Source: Timema cristinae
Taxonomy: Eukaryota; Arthropoda; Insecta; Phasmatodea; Timematidae
Assembly (NCBI GenBank): GCA_039000515.1
Contig: JBCFYV010011135.1
Location: forward strand, 25,972,419 to 26,036,418
Length of the DNA: 64,000 nt
Direction: 5' to 3'
A program made the position numbers and the translations under genes. Under the pieces are notes generated by a model that saw only the letters and a program-made list of their open reading frames with translations, was not told where the DNA came from and did not search any database. This document shows positions 34,103 to 44,365 of the stretch, piece by piece. Every line of letters begins with the position of its first letter. The first letter of the stretch is position 1.

Positions 34103-34835
34103 GGGCAGACTGACAAGCGTGCGAGCGAGCGCGTGATTAGCAGATAGCTCTCGATAGTTGTTACTATTACTATTATTAGCTCCGCATCTTACTACCCGTT
34201 CGGGATTATACGCACTTACACCAATATGTAATGGTAGGGTGATTGTGAGATGAAATGGGGGACCTACAGTTTAACGTGAGATCCGAACCACGGTGGGAGG
34301 CCTGACATTCCCCACATTCACAAGTTGTGATTAATACACGTCTTGTCAGAGGTGAAGGAAAGGTTTGTCAATCAGATAAATCTGTGCCGGGACCGAGGAT
34401 TGAAACCCGAACCCCCAGCACAGAAGTCCGACACCTTACCCCCTAGACCGCCAGGTCACCGAGCTTTCGATAGTTGTTGACGCGGAGGCAAAGGTTCGAA
34501 TCTTGGCTCAGTGAACTTAGGGTGGTTTGTGGCAAGTGATTTATTGTTGTGGTTTTCTCATCCTTTCTCCACGCTAATGGTGATTCTTATTTGTTCTTAT
34601 TTTATTTTAATATTGAAATATTTAAAAATATCAGTTTTACATATAAGTATGGTTTATGATCTTACCAATTAAATTAGGCCGTTGTAGCAAGAGTGCTAAA
34701 CCTATCGATAGTAATAAAAATGTCTAAAAGAGAAGTTTTCCTAGAACTCAATGAACCAACATACAGTAATATTGCCTAGCGCCTGTAAACTAGACTGTTC
34801 CGGTTCGAGCGCGCGCTCCAGTCTGGCCGTACCCT
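34103..34835 (-). mobile_element. TIR element, solo copy, containing SINE-A
   Basis: Left end damaged (GGCAGACTGACAAGCGTGCG). The right end CCAGTCTGGCCGTACCCT is intact. The interior matches 8186-8673: B-box GGTTCGAATCTTGGCTCAGT, TTACCAATTAAATTAGGCC, CAACATACAGTAATATTGCC. It is reversed relative to the array at 26.4-32.2 kb. Confidence 0.82.
34163..34461 (-). mobile_element. SINE family A (A2), third nesting level, 17-bp duplication
   Basis: Full-length reverse copy with GTGATTAATACACGTCTTGT. AGCTCTCGATAGTTGTT at 34146-34162 and AGCTTTCGATAGTTGTT at 34462-34478 are the target duplication with one difference. Order: SINE-C, then TIR element, then SINE-A. Confidence 0.95.
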
Positions 34836-35037
34836 AAGGCGCTACTCTCATAGTAGACTAGACTGCTGATGACCGGGAGATCAAGGTTCCAATCGTGTTC
34901 AGGTGTATTGAGGATGATTTTTTCCAAAATGGTATTCCAATCTCTTTCCAAGCAAATGCGGATACAATTCCTTTAAATATAACCTTTCTAAACCCTAAAA
35001 CCATTTGCATAATTAGTAAATAAGCGTGTAACCCGAA

Positions 35038-35136
35038 CGGTAGCTCATTGGTAGAGCTATGGTATACCAAACCAAAGGTCCCGGTTTCGATTCTTATATC
35101 CATGTGTCATTTTTCAAATAAGTTAATTTATTGTTT
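35038..35136 (+). repeat. tRNA-like head segment (family G)
   Basis: GGTAGCTCATTGGTAGAGCT looks like a D arm and GGTCCCGGTTTCGATTCTTA contains a T-arm-like B box. The acceptor stem does not close. A similar head and TGTC...TTTTTCAA follow-on lie at 38545-38620. Confidence 0.5.
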
Positions 35137-35393
35137 ACCACCACGCCTTACTACCCATTAGGGTTATACGCCTATATACTAATTACATTTATGGTGCTAG
35201 GAATTATAAAGTATATATATTTAGAAGAAGTGCACCTGCATTTGCGTGGATGGTGGGTGGAGAACCATCGAGGATAAATCACCTTCAGTACATCTGATAG
35301 ATCTGGTAGATCCAAACCTTGATTTCCCCATCATCGGCCGTTTTAGTCTAGTGCGAGAGTGATGCCTTAAGCCATGCGGCCACCGAAGTGGGT
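35137..35393 (-). mobile_element. SINE family C, full length
   Basis: Reverse copy: CACGCCTTACTACCCATTAG, TACGCCTATATACTAATTAC, GCATTTGCGTGGATGGTGGG, and head end near CATGCGGCCACCGAAGTGGG. Confidence 0.88.
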
Positions 35394-35448
35394 TTTAGAT
35401 AAATTAAAACGTGGCTACCTCCATCCGGACAGTACCGTAATTACAATG

Positions 35449-35670
35449 GTTTGCAGTCTGTTCTACTGAGCTAAGTGTCCAGTGTTCGATTCCCGGCATG
35501 GCAGAAATATGTATCATCGGTGAAATGTGGGTTTCCTCTTTCCCATCGATGAATTATAGTCCGTGGGACTGGATGTTGTGTCTGTTATAGATTTAAGTTA
35601 GTTTATAAGTCGTGTGCTGATATAATGTCAGATCAGAAACTGCGCTTTAAGTACCTTAAATAAATGAATG

Positions 35671-35680
<10 letters not shown>
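35449..35680 (+). repeat. Family E tRNA-headed SINE-like repeat
   Basis: B-box-like GTGTTCGATTCCCGGCATG (35492-35510), body TTTCCTCTTTCCCATCGATG, then AGTTTATAAGTCGTGTGCTG and the end TACCTTAAATAAATGAATGA plus A-rich tail. The 3' end recurs at 22508-22605. Confidence 0.65.
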
Positions 35681-35701
<21 letters not shown>

Positions 35702-35704
35702 TAT
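35681..35704. repeat. (AT)n microsatellite
   Basis: About 24 bp of AT repeat right after the family E A-rich tail. Confidence 0.95.
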
Positions 35705-35889
35705 GCATTAATTCCTCCATAATACTTTTATTTTCCTCATAAATTTTGGTGTAGTATATGCTAGGGGTCTTCGAACTTTCTAGGGTGTAAGGGTCCAAGT
35801 TTCTGTCTCTTGATAGCTCGCGGGCTGCAATACTATACCCACACTATTAGGGTTGAGCACTTTGTATACCAAAAGAACTAGAATATACT

Positions 35890-36226
35890 GAGTGAACACT
35901 CCCGACTACGTCCGAACACTCTCGACTATGTACGAACACTCCCGACTACGTCCGAACACTCTCGACTATGTACGAACACTCCCGGCTATGTCCGAACATT
36001 CCCTACTATGTCCGAACACTCCCGACTATGTCCGAAAGCTCCCGACTATGTACAAACACTCCCGGCTATGTCCGAACACTCCTTACCATATACGAACACT
36101 CCCGGCTATGTCCGAACACTCCCGACTCTGTCTGAACACTCTCGGCTATGTCCGAACACTCTCGGCTATGTCCGAACACTCCCGACTCTGTCCGAAAACT
36201 CCCGACTATGTCCGAACACTCCCGAA
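35890..36226 (+). repeat. 20-bp minisatellite, about 17 units
   Basis: Unit CACTCCCGACTATGTCCGAA, with variants CTCTCGGCTATGTCC and TATGTACGAA. Open frames of 112 and 92 codons are repeat artefacts. The flanks (GGTCTTCGAACTTTCTAGGG near 35767; GGTGGGCCGCCAAAATTGTT near 36440) look hAT-like, so the array may sit inside an old hAT element (weak inference). Confidence 0.92.
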
Positions 36227-36790
36227 ATAGTTCTCTTTCTCTTGTCTACCAGAGTAGTCATTTGCAGGTTCAAGGTACATTTGTAATAAAACATAATATT
36301 ATTCTTCACGTACAAAGCAAACAATAGTTTATAGAATAATTAAAAATATGTATTTATTTAATTAATAAATTAAGTAGAATATAAATTTGTATTTGTCATT
36401 TTTATATGTTGAAATAACTTTATATTTTTCATGAGCAGGTGGGCCGCCAAAATTGTTACGAGTCACCACGGACAGTATGCCAGTATGCTATCCGTGAAGC
36501 CATTTCACCCTTTTTCCCCATTGTGTAAGGTCTTGACTGAATGGTAGAGGGGATGGTGGGGTGACAAAAAAAAAAACATTGGCTTGCATTCTTGGGGGTA
36601 AGTAAACATCCCATTATCAGATACCCTCATGTGGAGACCGACACGATTCCTCACTCTTTTCTGACTCTTGTGTGACGTCATCGGTTGTTGGCTCCGGGGT
36701 GACTGGGGGGGAGGGGGGTGGCTTATAGAAGATGAAAGGGGCACTCTATTTAGCCATGCTACATCCATCACTTTATTAACCACTTCTAAA
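36227..36790. other. Intergenic DNA
   Basis: No supported gene. A 92-codon minus-strand frame (36505-36783) has no recognised motif. Confidence 0.4.
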
Positions 36791-36793
36791 CCC

Positions 36794-36868
36794 CGACTCC
36801 TTAGCTCAGTCGGTAGTTTGTCTGCCCATTTAGCCTAGGGTGCCGGGTTCGATTCCCAGTATGATCGA
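36794..36868 (+). repeat. tRNA-like segment
   Basis: TTAGCTCAGTCGGTAGTTTG resembles a D arm with A box, and CCGGGTTCGATTCCCAG is a good T arm with B box. Acceptor ends do not pair and the anticodon arm is poor, so this is a pseudo-tRNA or SINE head rather than a working tRNA gene. Confidence 0.55.
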
Positions 36869-37128
36869 AAAAATAAAATTAATGTGTGCAGTAGTTAAGC
36901 TATAACGCCATATTTAATTCTACGATGCGTTATTTCAAAATATGATTCACACCAAAATAAAGTTGAGAGATTCCAACAGGCTTTTTTTCCCTTGGCAACA
37001 CAATATTGTGAGTTTTATTAATAGAAAACAAAAGTGTGAAAATGTGACATTAGCTCATTTTCAACGACTTTTTAATCATATTAGTGGAGCTATGAGACTA
37101 GGCTTGATGAAAAAGAGCTCTAAATTTA

Positions 37129-37678
37129 GCCTTCCTCTAAACAAATACAGTCATTGTTTGATATTTGAGAACTAGCAGCGAGCTTTCCTCTTGACCTTGA
37201 GATAAGAAGTTTCCTCTAACAAATACAGTCATTGTTTGATATTTGAGAACTAGCAGCGAGCTTTCCTCTTTACCTTGAGATAAGAAGTTTCCTCTAACAA
37301 ATACAGTCATTGTTTGATATTTGAGAACTAGCAGCGAGCTTTCCTCTTTACCTTGAGATAAGAAGTTTCCTCTAACAAATACAGTCATTGTTTGATATTT
37401 AAGAACTAGCAGCGAGTTTTCCTCTTTACCTGGAGATTAGAAGTTTCCTCTAAAAAATACAGTCATTGTTTGATATTTGAGAACTAGCAGCGAGCTTTCC
37501 TCTTTACCTTGAGATAAGAAGTTTCCTCTAACAAATACAGTAATTGTTTGATATTTGAGAACTAGCAGCGAGCTTTCCTCTTTACCTTGAGATAAGAAGT
37601 TTCCTCTAACAAATACAGTCATTGTTTGATATTTGAGAACTAGCAGCGAGCTTTCCTCTTTACCTTGAGATAAGAAAT
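37129..37678 (-). repeat. 78-bp satellite, 7 units
   Basis: Unit with AACAAATACAGTCATTGTTT, GAACTAGCAGCGAGCTTTCC and CCTTGAGATAAGAAGTTTCC. 78 bp is 26 codons, so the minus-strand frame stays open in register (MTVFVRGNFLSQ repeats). No start context, family or flanking exon supports a protein. Confidence 0.95.
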
Positions 37679-37865
37679 TTAGTATTTTTCCCTCAAGTAA
37701 ATAGCCGAGCTATCATATTTGATAATTATGGTTAGAGCCGCATCTGAATATCATATTCTTAAAATAAGGTGATCATTTTCTAATAACACAAATACGGAAC
37801 ACTATCTTTCAAAGCTTGAATACTCGGCCTACTCGATTAATTATTATTATTAATTTGTTACTATT

Positions 37866-38143
37866 TTATTATTATTAACACCGCGTCTTACTACCCGTTC
37901 GGGTTATACGCACTTACGCTAATGTGTAATGGTAGGATGATTGTGAGATGAAATTATGGACCTACAGTTTAACGTGGAATCCGAACCACGGTGGAGGCCT
38001 GGCATTCCCACATTCACAAGATGTCTTGTCAGAGGTGAAGGAAGGGTTGGAAATCAGATAAATCTGTGCCGGGACCGTAGGATTGAACCCCATCCACCAG
38101 CTCAGAAGTCTGACACCTTACCCCTAGACCACCAGGTCACCAA
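37866..38143 (-). mobile_element. SINE family A, full length, 16-bp duplication
   Basis: Reverse copy from AACACCGCGTCTTACTACCC to CCACCAGGTCACC. TTAATTTGTTACTATT flanks at 37850-37865 and 38144-38159 exactly. Confidence 0.96.
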
Positions 38144-38164
38144 TTAATTTGTTACTATTACCGC

Positions 38165-38764
38165 TTGTTATTTAATCGAGATCTTGAGTCAGACTGGCTG
38201 ACGCTTATGTGAAACGAAGTAAGCAGTGATTAGATATGAATTCGGGGATTCAAACTCAGGGCCGTCCATGTAAAATTATAACTGAAAATATCCTATTATT
38301 TCTATGTTTTAATAAACTCAGAAAGAGAATTATTGTAAAATACCATAGTTTTGATTATTCACATTAAATTAATTCCAAATAGGGGACATCTACGGGACGC
38401 TTAGTAAAATACGGAACATACACGCGTTTGTTTGTTTTTCAAACCTGTAAAAAAAAAGGGGGGGGGGGTACTAGAGTCGCATACAGGTTGGGTGGTCACC
38501 TTATCTTTAATTTGAGTGAAGAGTGACCCTCGGCATGTGATGATTCCTGGATAGTTCATTGGGTATGTCATTGGCGATCCGGGTTCGATTCTGTTTACAG
38601 GTGTCGTTTTTCAATTTAAAGAATAATTTCCAAAGAGTGTTTATTTATTAAACATTATGTTATATTAAGTGGGGAGTTTATAATCATTTCATTAATTAAT
38701 ATCGAGGTGTGACGTTTCCTTAGAAATGTCTCAAAGGTGTCAAGTTTATTGTGGACGTTTAAAT
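38165..38764. other. Intergenic DNA with a tRNA-like segment
   Basis: At 38545-38620, GGATAGTTCATTGGGTATGT and GATCCGGGTTCGATTCTG form a weak tRNA-like head similar to 35038. A G-run is at 38458-38468. No gene. Confidence 0.45.
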
Positions 38765-38769
38765 AATAA

Positions 38770-39028
38770 TAATAATATTTTAGCGCCGCGTCTTACTACC
38801 CGTTCGGGTTATACGCTTTAAGTACTAATTACGCTAATGGATTAGGAATTAGAAAGGTTTTTAATTAGAGGAAGTGAACCCGCATTTGCATGGAGGGAGA
38901 GTGGAAAACCATTTAGGAAAAACCACCCCTCAGTTCACTTGACCGAGATTCGAACCTCGATCTCCCCGTCCTCAGCAGTCGAGCTCAACACGACAAGCGC
39001 GTTAGCCAACTACGCCACCGAGGCGGGC
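38770..39028 (-). mobile_element. SINE family B, full length
   Basis: Reverse copy: TAGCGCCGCGTCTTACTACC to CTACGCCACCGAGGCGGG. Confidence 0.92.
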
Positions 39029-39235
39029 TCTAAATAAAAGCGAAGGATATTTTACTCTAAACCTCGACCTTTCAGTGTACACCCTAACTAATAGTATAAA
39101 TAGAAGGTCCAATAGATCTTTGATGGAGTATACCAAGTTTATTCGGACGTAAAGTCCATTAGAGGCGGACCAGCATTAAGACCTTCTCAAGGGGGATAGG
39201 GTAAAAATAGCCCTATTCCACGTAAATCTTGTTAA

Positions 39236-39605
39236 GGTGGAGTGCTAGTGAGCGTGAGTTTAGGGAAGTATTTTTGTAGTTTTTATAGCACAAACATCTT
39301 TTTGCCAAAATAAATCAAATATTTCTTCTATAGAAACATAGGGTTTTGTTTTCTGCACGTGCTAATCTCAACAGTTGTTGAATATCTGTCATGAGCATGG
39401 CGGCATTTGATGACAAACTTTTTCTCTTTATTTAAAAAGTTTGTCACCAAATGCCGCCATGCTCATGACAGATATTCAACAACTGTTGAGATTAGAATGT
39501 GGCAGAAAACTAAACTCTATGATTCTATAGAAGAAATATTTGATTTATTTTGGCAAAAAATAAAAGTTTGTGCTATAAAAACTACAAAATTAATGCACTA
39601 AACTC
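39236..39605. mobile_element. Foldback element F2, about 175-bp arms
   Basis: Long inverted repeat centred near 39427. CAACAGTTGTTGAATATCTG pairs with CAGATATTCAACAACTGTTG, and GCATGGCGGCATTTG pairs with CAAATGCCGCCATGC. Outer parts (AAATAAATCAAATATTTCTT) match F1 at 19.1 kb. The inner arm differs from F1 yet the two arms of F2 agree with each other. Confidence 0.92.
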
Positions 39606-40200
39606 ACTCTCACTAGCACCCCGCCTCAAGTCGAAACTAGTCGAACAAGAGCGAACGTGAGGTAGAAAATGTATTCTGTCGAATTCGTTCGGAGTTTGGT
39701 TCGACATTCGTCGTTTTCACGGATGTTCACTAACTTTGGCTGGATGTATAGTTGAATCCTTAGCGTTGCTATACTTTTCATTATGTCTGATGAATATTTA
39801 ATTTATAATCCTTAGTGCATAATATATAATAATCAGTGAAGAAACAGTTCAACTTAGAAGAAGAAAAAGAGAACTGTGGATTATTTCACTTTAATAAAAA
39901 ATGTAGAGAACGGTATACGGTTTCTTTCGAAATTTCTGCAAAATGAACTCCTCTGATTTGAGTAGTTAATTGAATCATTTTTAGCCCCAATATTGCAGAA
40001 AAATACTAATACTATAGAATTACCCCATTCCATAGCCACACATAAAAATGATATTCTATTCGGCTTGCTGTCGATGTTCCCTACTACGTACAAACTATCA
40101 ACAGCCTGCTAGCGAACATCCTTTGATGTACCGACCGGGGAGCGAACCTTGGCGAAGGAGAACGGATTCTTTCAATGCTCTTCGTTTGCCCTCGTTCGTC
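39606..40200. other. Intergenic DNA
   Basis: No supported gene. Short frames near 39881-40266 lack motifs. Confidence 0.4.
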
Positions 40201-40202
40201 TG

Positions 40203-40250
40203 GAGCAGCAGTTCCCAAACTTTCTCGACTAGCGAACCCCTTTCACAAAA
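40203..40250. repeat. Possible hAT-type transposon end
   Basis: CAGCAGTTCCCAAACTTTCT and CGACTAGCGAACCCCTTTCA resemble the common hAT terminal pattern CAGnGGTTCCCAAACTTTT...CGAACCCCTTT. No partner end was found within the window; the 94-bp array starts just inside. Confidence 0.5.
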
Positions 40251-40255
40251 TTCAG

Positions 40256-41283
40256 AGCTGTTGTGATCTTACCACTGCTGTATTTCTTATGGTAATGTCA
40301 GTTCTAAGCTTCAAACCACTAAAAATCCTCAATATCTAGAATGTCTGTTGTGACCCTCACACTGTGTATTCTTATGTAATGTCATTCTGAAGCTTCAAAC
40401 CTAAAACAATTCAATTATCTAGAATGTTCTGTTGTGACCCTCACACTGTGTATTTCTTATTGTAATGTCAGTTCTGAAGCTTCAAAACCACTAAAACAAT
40501 CCTCAATTATCTTAGAATGTTCTGTTGTGACCCTCACACTGCTGTATTTCTTATTGTAATGTCAGTTCTGAAGCTTCAAAACCACTAAAACAATCCTCAA
40601 TTATCTTAGAATGTCCTGTTGTGACCCTCACACTGCTGTATTTCTTATTGTAATGTCAGTTCTGAAGCTTCAAAACCACTAAAACAATCCTCAATTATCT
40701 TAGAATGTTCTGTTGTGACCCTCACACTGCTGTATTTCTTACGGTAATGTCAGTTCTGAAGCTTCAAAACCACTAAAACAATCCTCAATTATCTTAAATG
40801 TTCTGTTGTGACCCTCACACTGCTGTATTTCTTACGGTAATGTCAGTTCTGAAGCTTCAAAACCACTAAAACAATCCTCAATTATCTTAGAATGTTCTGT
40901 TGTGACCCTCACACTGCTGTATTTCTTATTGTAATGTCAGTTCTGAAGCTTCAAAACCACTAAAACAATCCTCAATTATCTTAGAATGTCCTGTTGTGAC
41001 CCTCACACTGCTGTATTTCTTATGGTAATGTCAGTTCTGAAGCTTCAAAACCACTAAAACAATCCTCAATTATCTTAGAATGTCCTGTTGTGACCCTCAC
41101 ACTGCTGTATTTCTTATTGTAATGTCAGTTCTGAAGCTTCAAAACCACTAAAACAATCCTCAATTATCTTAGAATGTTCTGTTGTGACCCTCACACTGTT
41201 GTATTTCTCGTGGTAATGCCAGTTATGAAGCTTCTAAACCACTAAAACAATTATCAATCATCTTAGAATGTTCTGTTGAGTAA
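40256..41283 (+). repeat. 94-bp satellite, about 11 units
   Basis: Unit with CTGAAGCTTCAAAACCACTA, AAACAATCCTCAATTATCTT, AGAATGTTCTGTTGTGACCC and TCACACTGCTGTATTTCTTA. Marker spacing is 94 bp (40474, 40568). The first two units are shortened by small deletions; the last is diverged. Central units are almost identical, the usual edge-decay pattern. Confidence 0.95.
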
Positions 41284-41334
41284 AAAAAAATATATTTAAA
41301 AACTATAAAAAAAACCAAACGCACACATGACTGG

Positions 41335-41420
41335 TATTAGAACCCCAATATGCCTGTCATCTCTGCAGTCTAGTCGATTACGAGAGTAACGCCTTAGAAC
41401 ATGTGGCCACCAAATTGGTA
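41335..41420 (-). mobile_element. SINE family C head fragment
   Basis: Reverse head: TATTAGAACCCCAATAT, CTGCAGTCTAGTCGATTACG, AGAGTAACGCCTTAGAACAT, GTGGCCACCAAATTGG. Body and tail absent. Confidence 0.7.
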
Positions 41421-41665
41421 ATTTCTACAAGTATAAAACAAAACAAAACAAAAAAAACTGTACGATTTGGCTGCGTCTTTGATGAATGTCCTTTATTCAG
41501 ATTTGTAAAAATAAAAAAAACTTTATAACTATCGTTATTTTTATGGGGTGAAAAAAAAATCAAGAATATTACAAAATTTCCGCACGGAACTTAAGATAAG
41601 CATGATAAAGCCCAAAAGCTCGTTGAAACACAATCTGAAAATTGATGTTATTCTTCAACCAAGTC

Positions 41666-41944
41666 GGTGACCTGGTGGTCTAGGGTTAAGGTGTCAGACT
41701 TCTATGCTGGCGGCCGGGGTTCAATCCTCGGTCCCGGCACAGATTTATCTGATTTCCAAACCCTTCCTTCACCTCTGACAAGTTATCTTGTGAATGTGGG
41801 GAATGCCAGGCCTCCACCGTGGTTCGGATTCCACGTTAAACTGTAGGTCCTTCATTTCATCTCATAATCACCTACCATTACACATTAGCGTAAGTGCGTA
41901 TAACCCGAACGGGTAGTAAGACGCGGTGCTAATAATAATAATAA
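41666..41944 (+). mobile_element. SINE family A, full length
   Basis: Full head, A1-type body and (TAA)n tail. TCTTCAACCAA before and TCTTGAACCAA after are a target duplication with one difference. Confidence 0.93.
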
Positions 41945-42164
41945 TCTTGAACCAATCTCAAACATATCATGCCTCTAGCAATCTGCACTCAGACAATTAA
42001 CTATCGGGCGGAGGAAGGGGTTTTCAATGAAAACAGCCGTCCATTGTAGTGAACAAGTGTTTCTGACGTGGACAACAGGGGACTGGTTGATGTAAATATA
42101 TTGATTCCCAGGAGAGCAGTTATGTACGGATGCACGCTACACTCGACACAAGAAGTAACTTTTG

Positions 42165-43655
42165 AAAACGGAGATGAGAACTGAGGAAGAAACTGGTGAA
42201 ATGCTTCATTTAGAGCAGAAACTTGGACTCCCAGGAAGATGGAAAAGAATTACTTGGAGAGCTTTGAAATGTGGTGCTGGAGAATACTTGAGAAGATTAG
42301 GTGGACAGACAGGGGGACAAATGAACAAGTCCTGAGAAGAGTGGGGGAGAAGATCAGGTGGACAGACAGAGGGACAAATGAACAAGTCTTGAGAAGAGTG
42401 GGTGAGAAGATCAGGGGGACAGACAGGGAGACAAATGAACAAGTCCTGAGAAGAGTGGGTGAGAAGATCAGGGGGACATACAGGGAGACAAATGAACAAG
42501 TCCTAAGAAGAGTGGGTGAGACGATCAGGGGGACAGACAGGGAGACAAATGAACAAGTCCTAAGAAGAGTGGGTGAGTAGATCAGGTGGACAGACAGGGA
42601 GACAAATGAACAAGTCCTGAGAAGAGTGGGTGAGTATATCAGGTGGACAGACAGGGAGACAAATGAACAAGTCCTGAGAAGAGTGGGTGAGAATATCAGG
42701 GGGACAGACAGGGAGACAAATGAACAAGTCCTGAGAAGAGTGGGTGAGAAGATCAGGGGGACAGACAGGGAGACAAATGAACAAGTCCTGAGAAAAGTGG
42801 GTGAGTAGATCAGGTGGACAGACAGGGTGACAAATGAACAAGTCCTGAGAAGAGTGGTGAGAAGATCAGGTGGACAGACAGGGTGACAAATGAACAAGTC
42901 CTGAGAAGAGTGGGTGAGTAGATCAGGTGGACAGACAGGGTGACAAATGAACAAGTCTGAGAAGAGTGGGTGAGTAGATCAGGTGGACAGACAGGGAGAC
43001 AAATGAACAAGTCCTGAGAAGAGTGGGTGAGAAGATTAGGGGGACAGACAGAGAGACAAATGAACAAGTCCTGAGAAGAGTGGGTGAGAAGATCAGGGGA
43101 CAGACAGGGAGACAAATGAACAAGTCCTAAGAAGAGTGGGTGAGTAGATCAGGTGGACAGACAGGGAGACAAATGAACAAGTCCTGAGAAGAGAGGTGAG
43201 AAGATCAGGGGGACAGACAGGGAGACAAATGAACAAGTCCTAAGAAGAGTGGGTGAGAATATCAGGTGGACAGACAGGGGGACAAATGAACAAGTCCTAA
43301 GAAGAGTAGTGAGAAGATCAGGTGGACAGACAGGGAACAAATGAACAAGTCCTAAGAAGAGTGGTGAGAAGATCAGGTGAACAGACAGGGTAACAAATGA
43401 AGAGTGGATGAGTAGAGAACCATTTTGGATGTGATTCTTCAGAGCAAAGCAAACGGGACCAGACACATCCTTAGGAAGAACTGTCTTCTATATGACGTCA
43501 TATAAGGAAAGGTTGAAGGAAGGAGGAGCTTAAGAAGAAGGAGGATTCTAATATTGGAGAACTTGAAGAAAAGAACCAAAATTTTGGGTGCTGAAGAAAG
43601 AGGCAGGAGACAGGGGCGCACATTGGGCGCTCGAAGATCACTGACAATTGGACTG
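42165..43655 (+). pseudogene. LINE ORF2 C-terminal region with internal 19-codon expansion
   Basis: The frame near 42180 reads ELRKKLVKCFI; another reads AETWTPRKMEKNYLESFEMW then CWRILEKIRWTDRGTNEQVL (42233-42325). This is the stretch just after the RT core found in many insect LINE proteins. The last part then repeats as a 57-bp array. After the array the LINE continues: RTILDVILQSKANGTRHILR, KNCLLYDVI, GKVEGRRSLRRRR, LKKRTK (43411-43590), and GRRQGR, up to an assembly gap at 43656. Frameshifts and stops (TAA after DVI) mean no intact protein. Confidence 0.9.
42298..43406 (+). repeat. 57-bp array inside LINE coding sequence, about 19-20 units
   Basis: Unit GGGGGACAGACAGGGAGACA, AATGAACAAGTCCTGAGAAG, AGTGGGTGAGAAGATCA. 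It encodes RWTDRETNEQVLRRVGEKI (19 codons), so expansion keeps the LINE frame. Several units have 1-2 base deletions (for example near 42855, 42955 and 43095) that break the frame. Minus-strand frames of up to 234 codons here are artefacts. Confidence 0.95.
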
Positions 43656-43755
43656 NNNNNNNNNNNNNNNNNNNNNNNNNNNNNNNNNNNNNNNNNNNNN
43701 NNNNNNNNNNNNNNNNNNNNNNNNNNNNNNNNNNNNNNNNNNNNNNNNNNNNNNN
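43656..43755. other. Assembly gap (100 N)
   Basis: Exactly 100 N, placeholder size. It interrupts the 3' part of the LINE fragment. Confidence 0.99.
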
Positions 43756-44365
43756 GATCTTCGTAAGACAGAACATCCAATAATGATAGTGATAAAATTA
43801 TAATAATATTAATAGTAATAAATTTACATAGACTTGTAAACATTGCTCTAAAGTAGAGTTTTAATACTGTGAAAATTCTAAAAATCCACATAGCCTATTG
43901 AACTACATACATGAACTGAGCGTTTCAGTGAAGTGAATGATTTTGAACTAAATCCAACAGTAGACAGTTTTCAGAATCTGTTCACGCACAGCTTACTAAA
44001 TAATAAGACTCTAACCTAACAAAAAGGGTCTGTCACACTTGCTTGAGTCAAACAATGGTACATTGTGTCCCTACGAACACCCCTCCTACCCTCCCCTTTA
44101 CAACGCTACCCACAAACCATTATTTCCGTCATAACAATCCAACATGCACCCACTCGCCCGTGGGTGCTATGATAATATGAACAGGCCACTGGGGTTTGGA
44201 GTGGATGGATGGGAAAATGACAAGGTTGATGCTCATCGTGTGTGTGTGTGTATGTGTGTGTATGTGTATGTGTGTGTGTGTTTTTGTATGCAATGAAGCA
44301 TTTATCATTTGAGTGAAAGGCCCAAACATATTTACGAAATTTAATGTATACAAGTAGTTATTTGA
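43756..44365. other. Spacer with (GT)n microsatellite
   Basis: A GTGTGTGTATGTG run lies at about 44238-44287. No gene; no clear LINE continuation after the gap. Confidence 0.55.

Larger units (their letters stand above)
34094..35040 (+). mobile_element. SINE family C split by a TIR element
   Basis: A head fragment CACTTCGGTGG (34094-34104) is followed by the TIR element. The SINE-C resumes at 34836 with AAGGCGCTACTCTCATAGTA, B box AAGGTTCCAATCGTG, and body, ending in TAAGCGTGTAACCCGAACGG. About 11 bp of the head (CCGCATGGTCT in intact copies) is missing at the junction. Confidence 0.75.

Noticed and set aside
36794..36868. Functional tRNA gene
   Set aside because: D- and T-arm words are good, but the acceptor stem does not pair and no clean anticodon arm is present.
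37137..37622. Repeat protein encoded by the 78-bp array
   Set aside because: In-register 26-codon repeats arise because 78 is divisible by 3. There is no flanking coding sequence, family or start context.
42250..42954. Minus-strand open frame of 234 codons
   Set aside because: Antisense reading of the 57-bp LINE-derived array. The sense strand explains the sequence.
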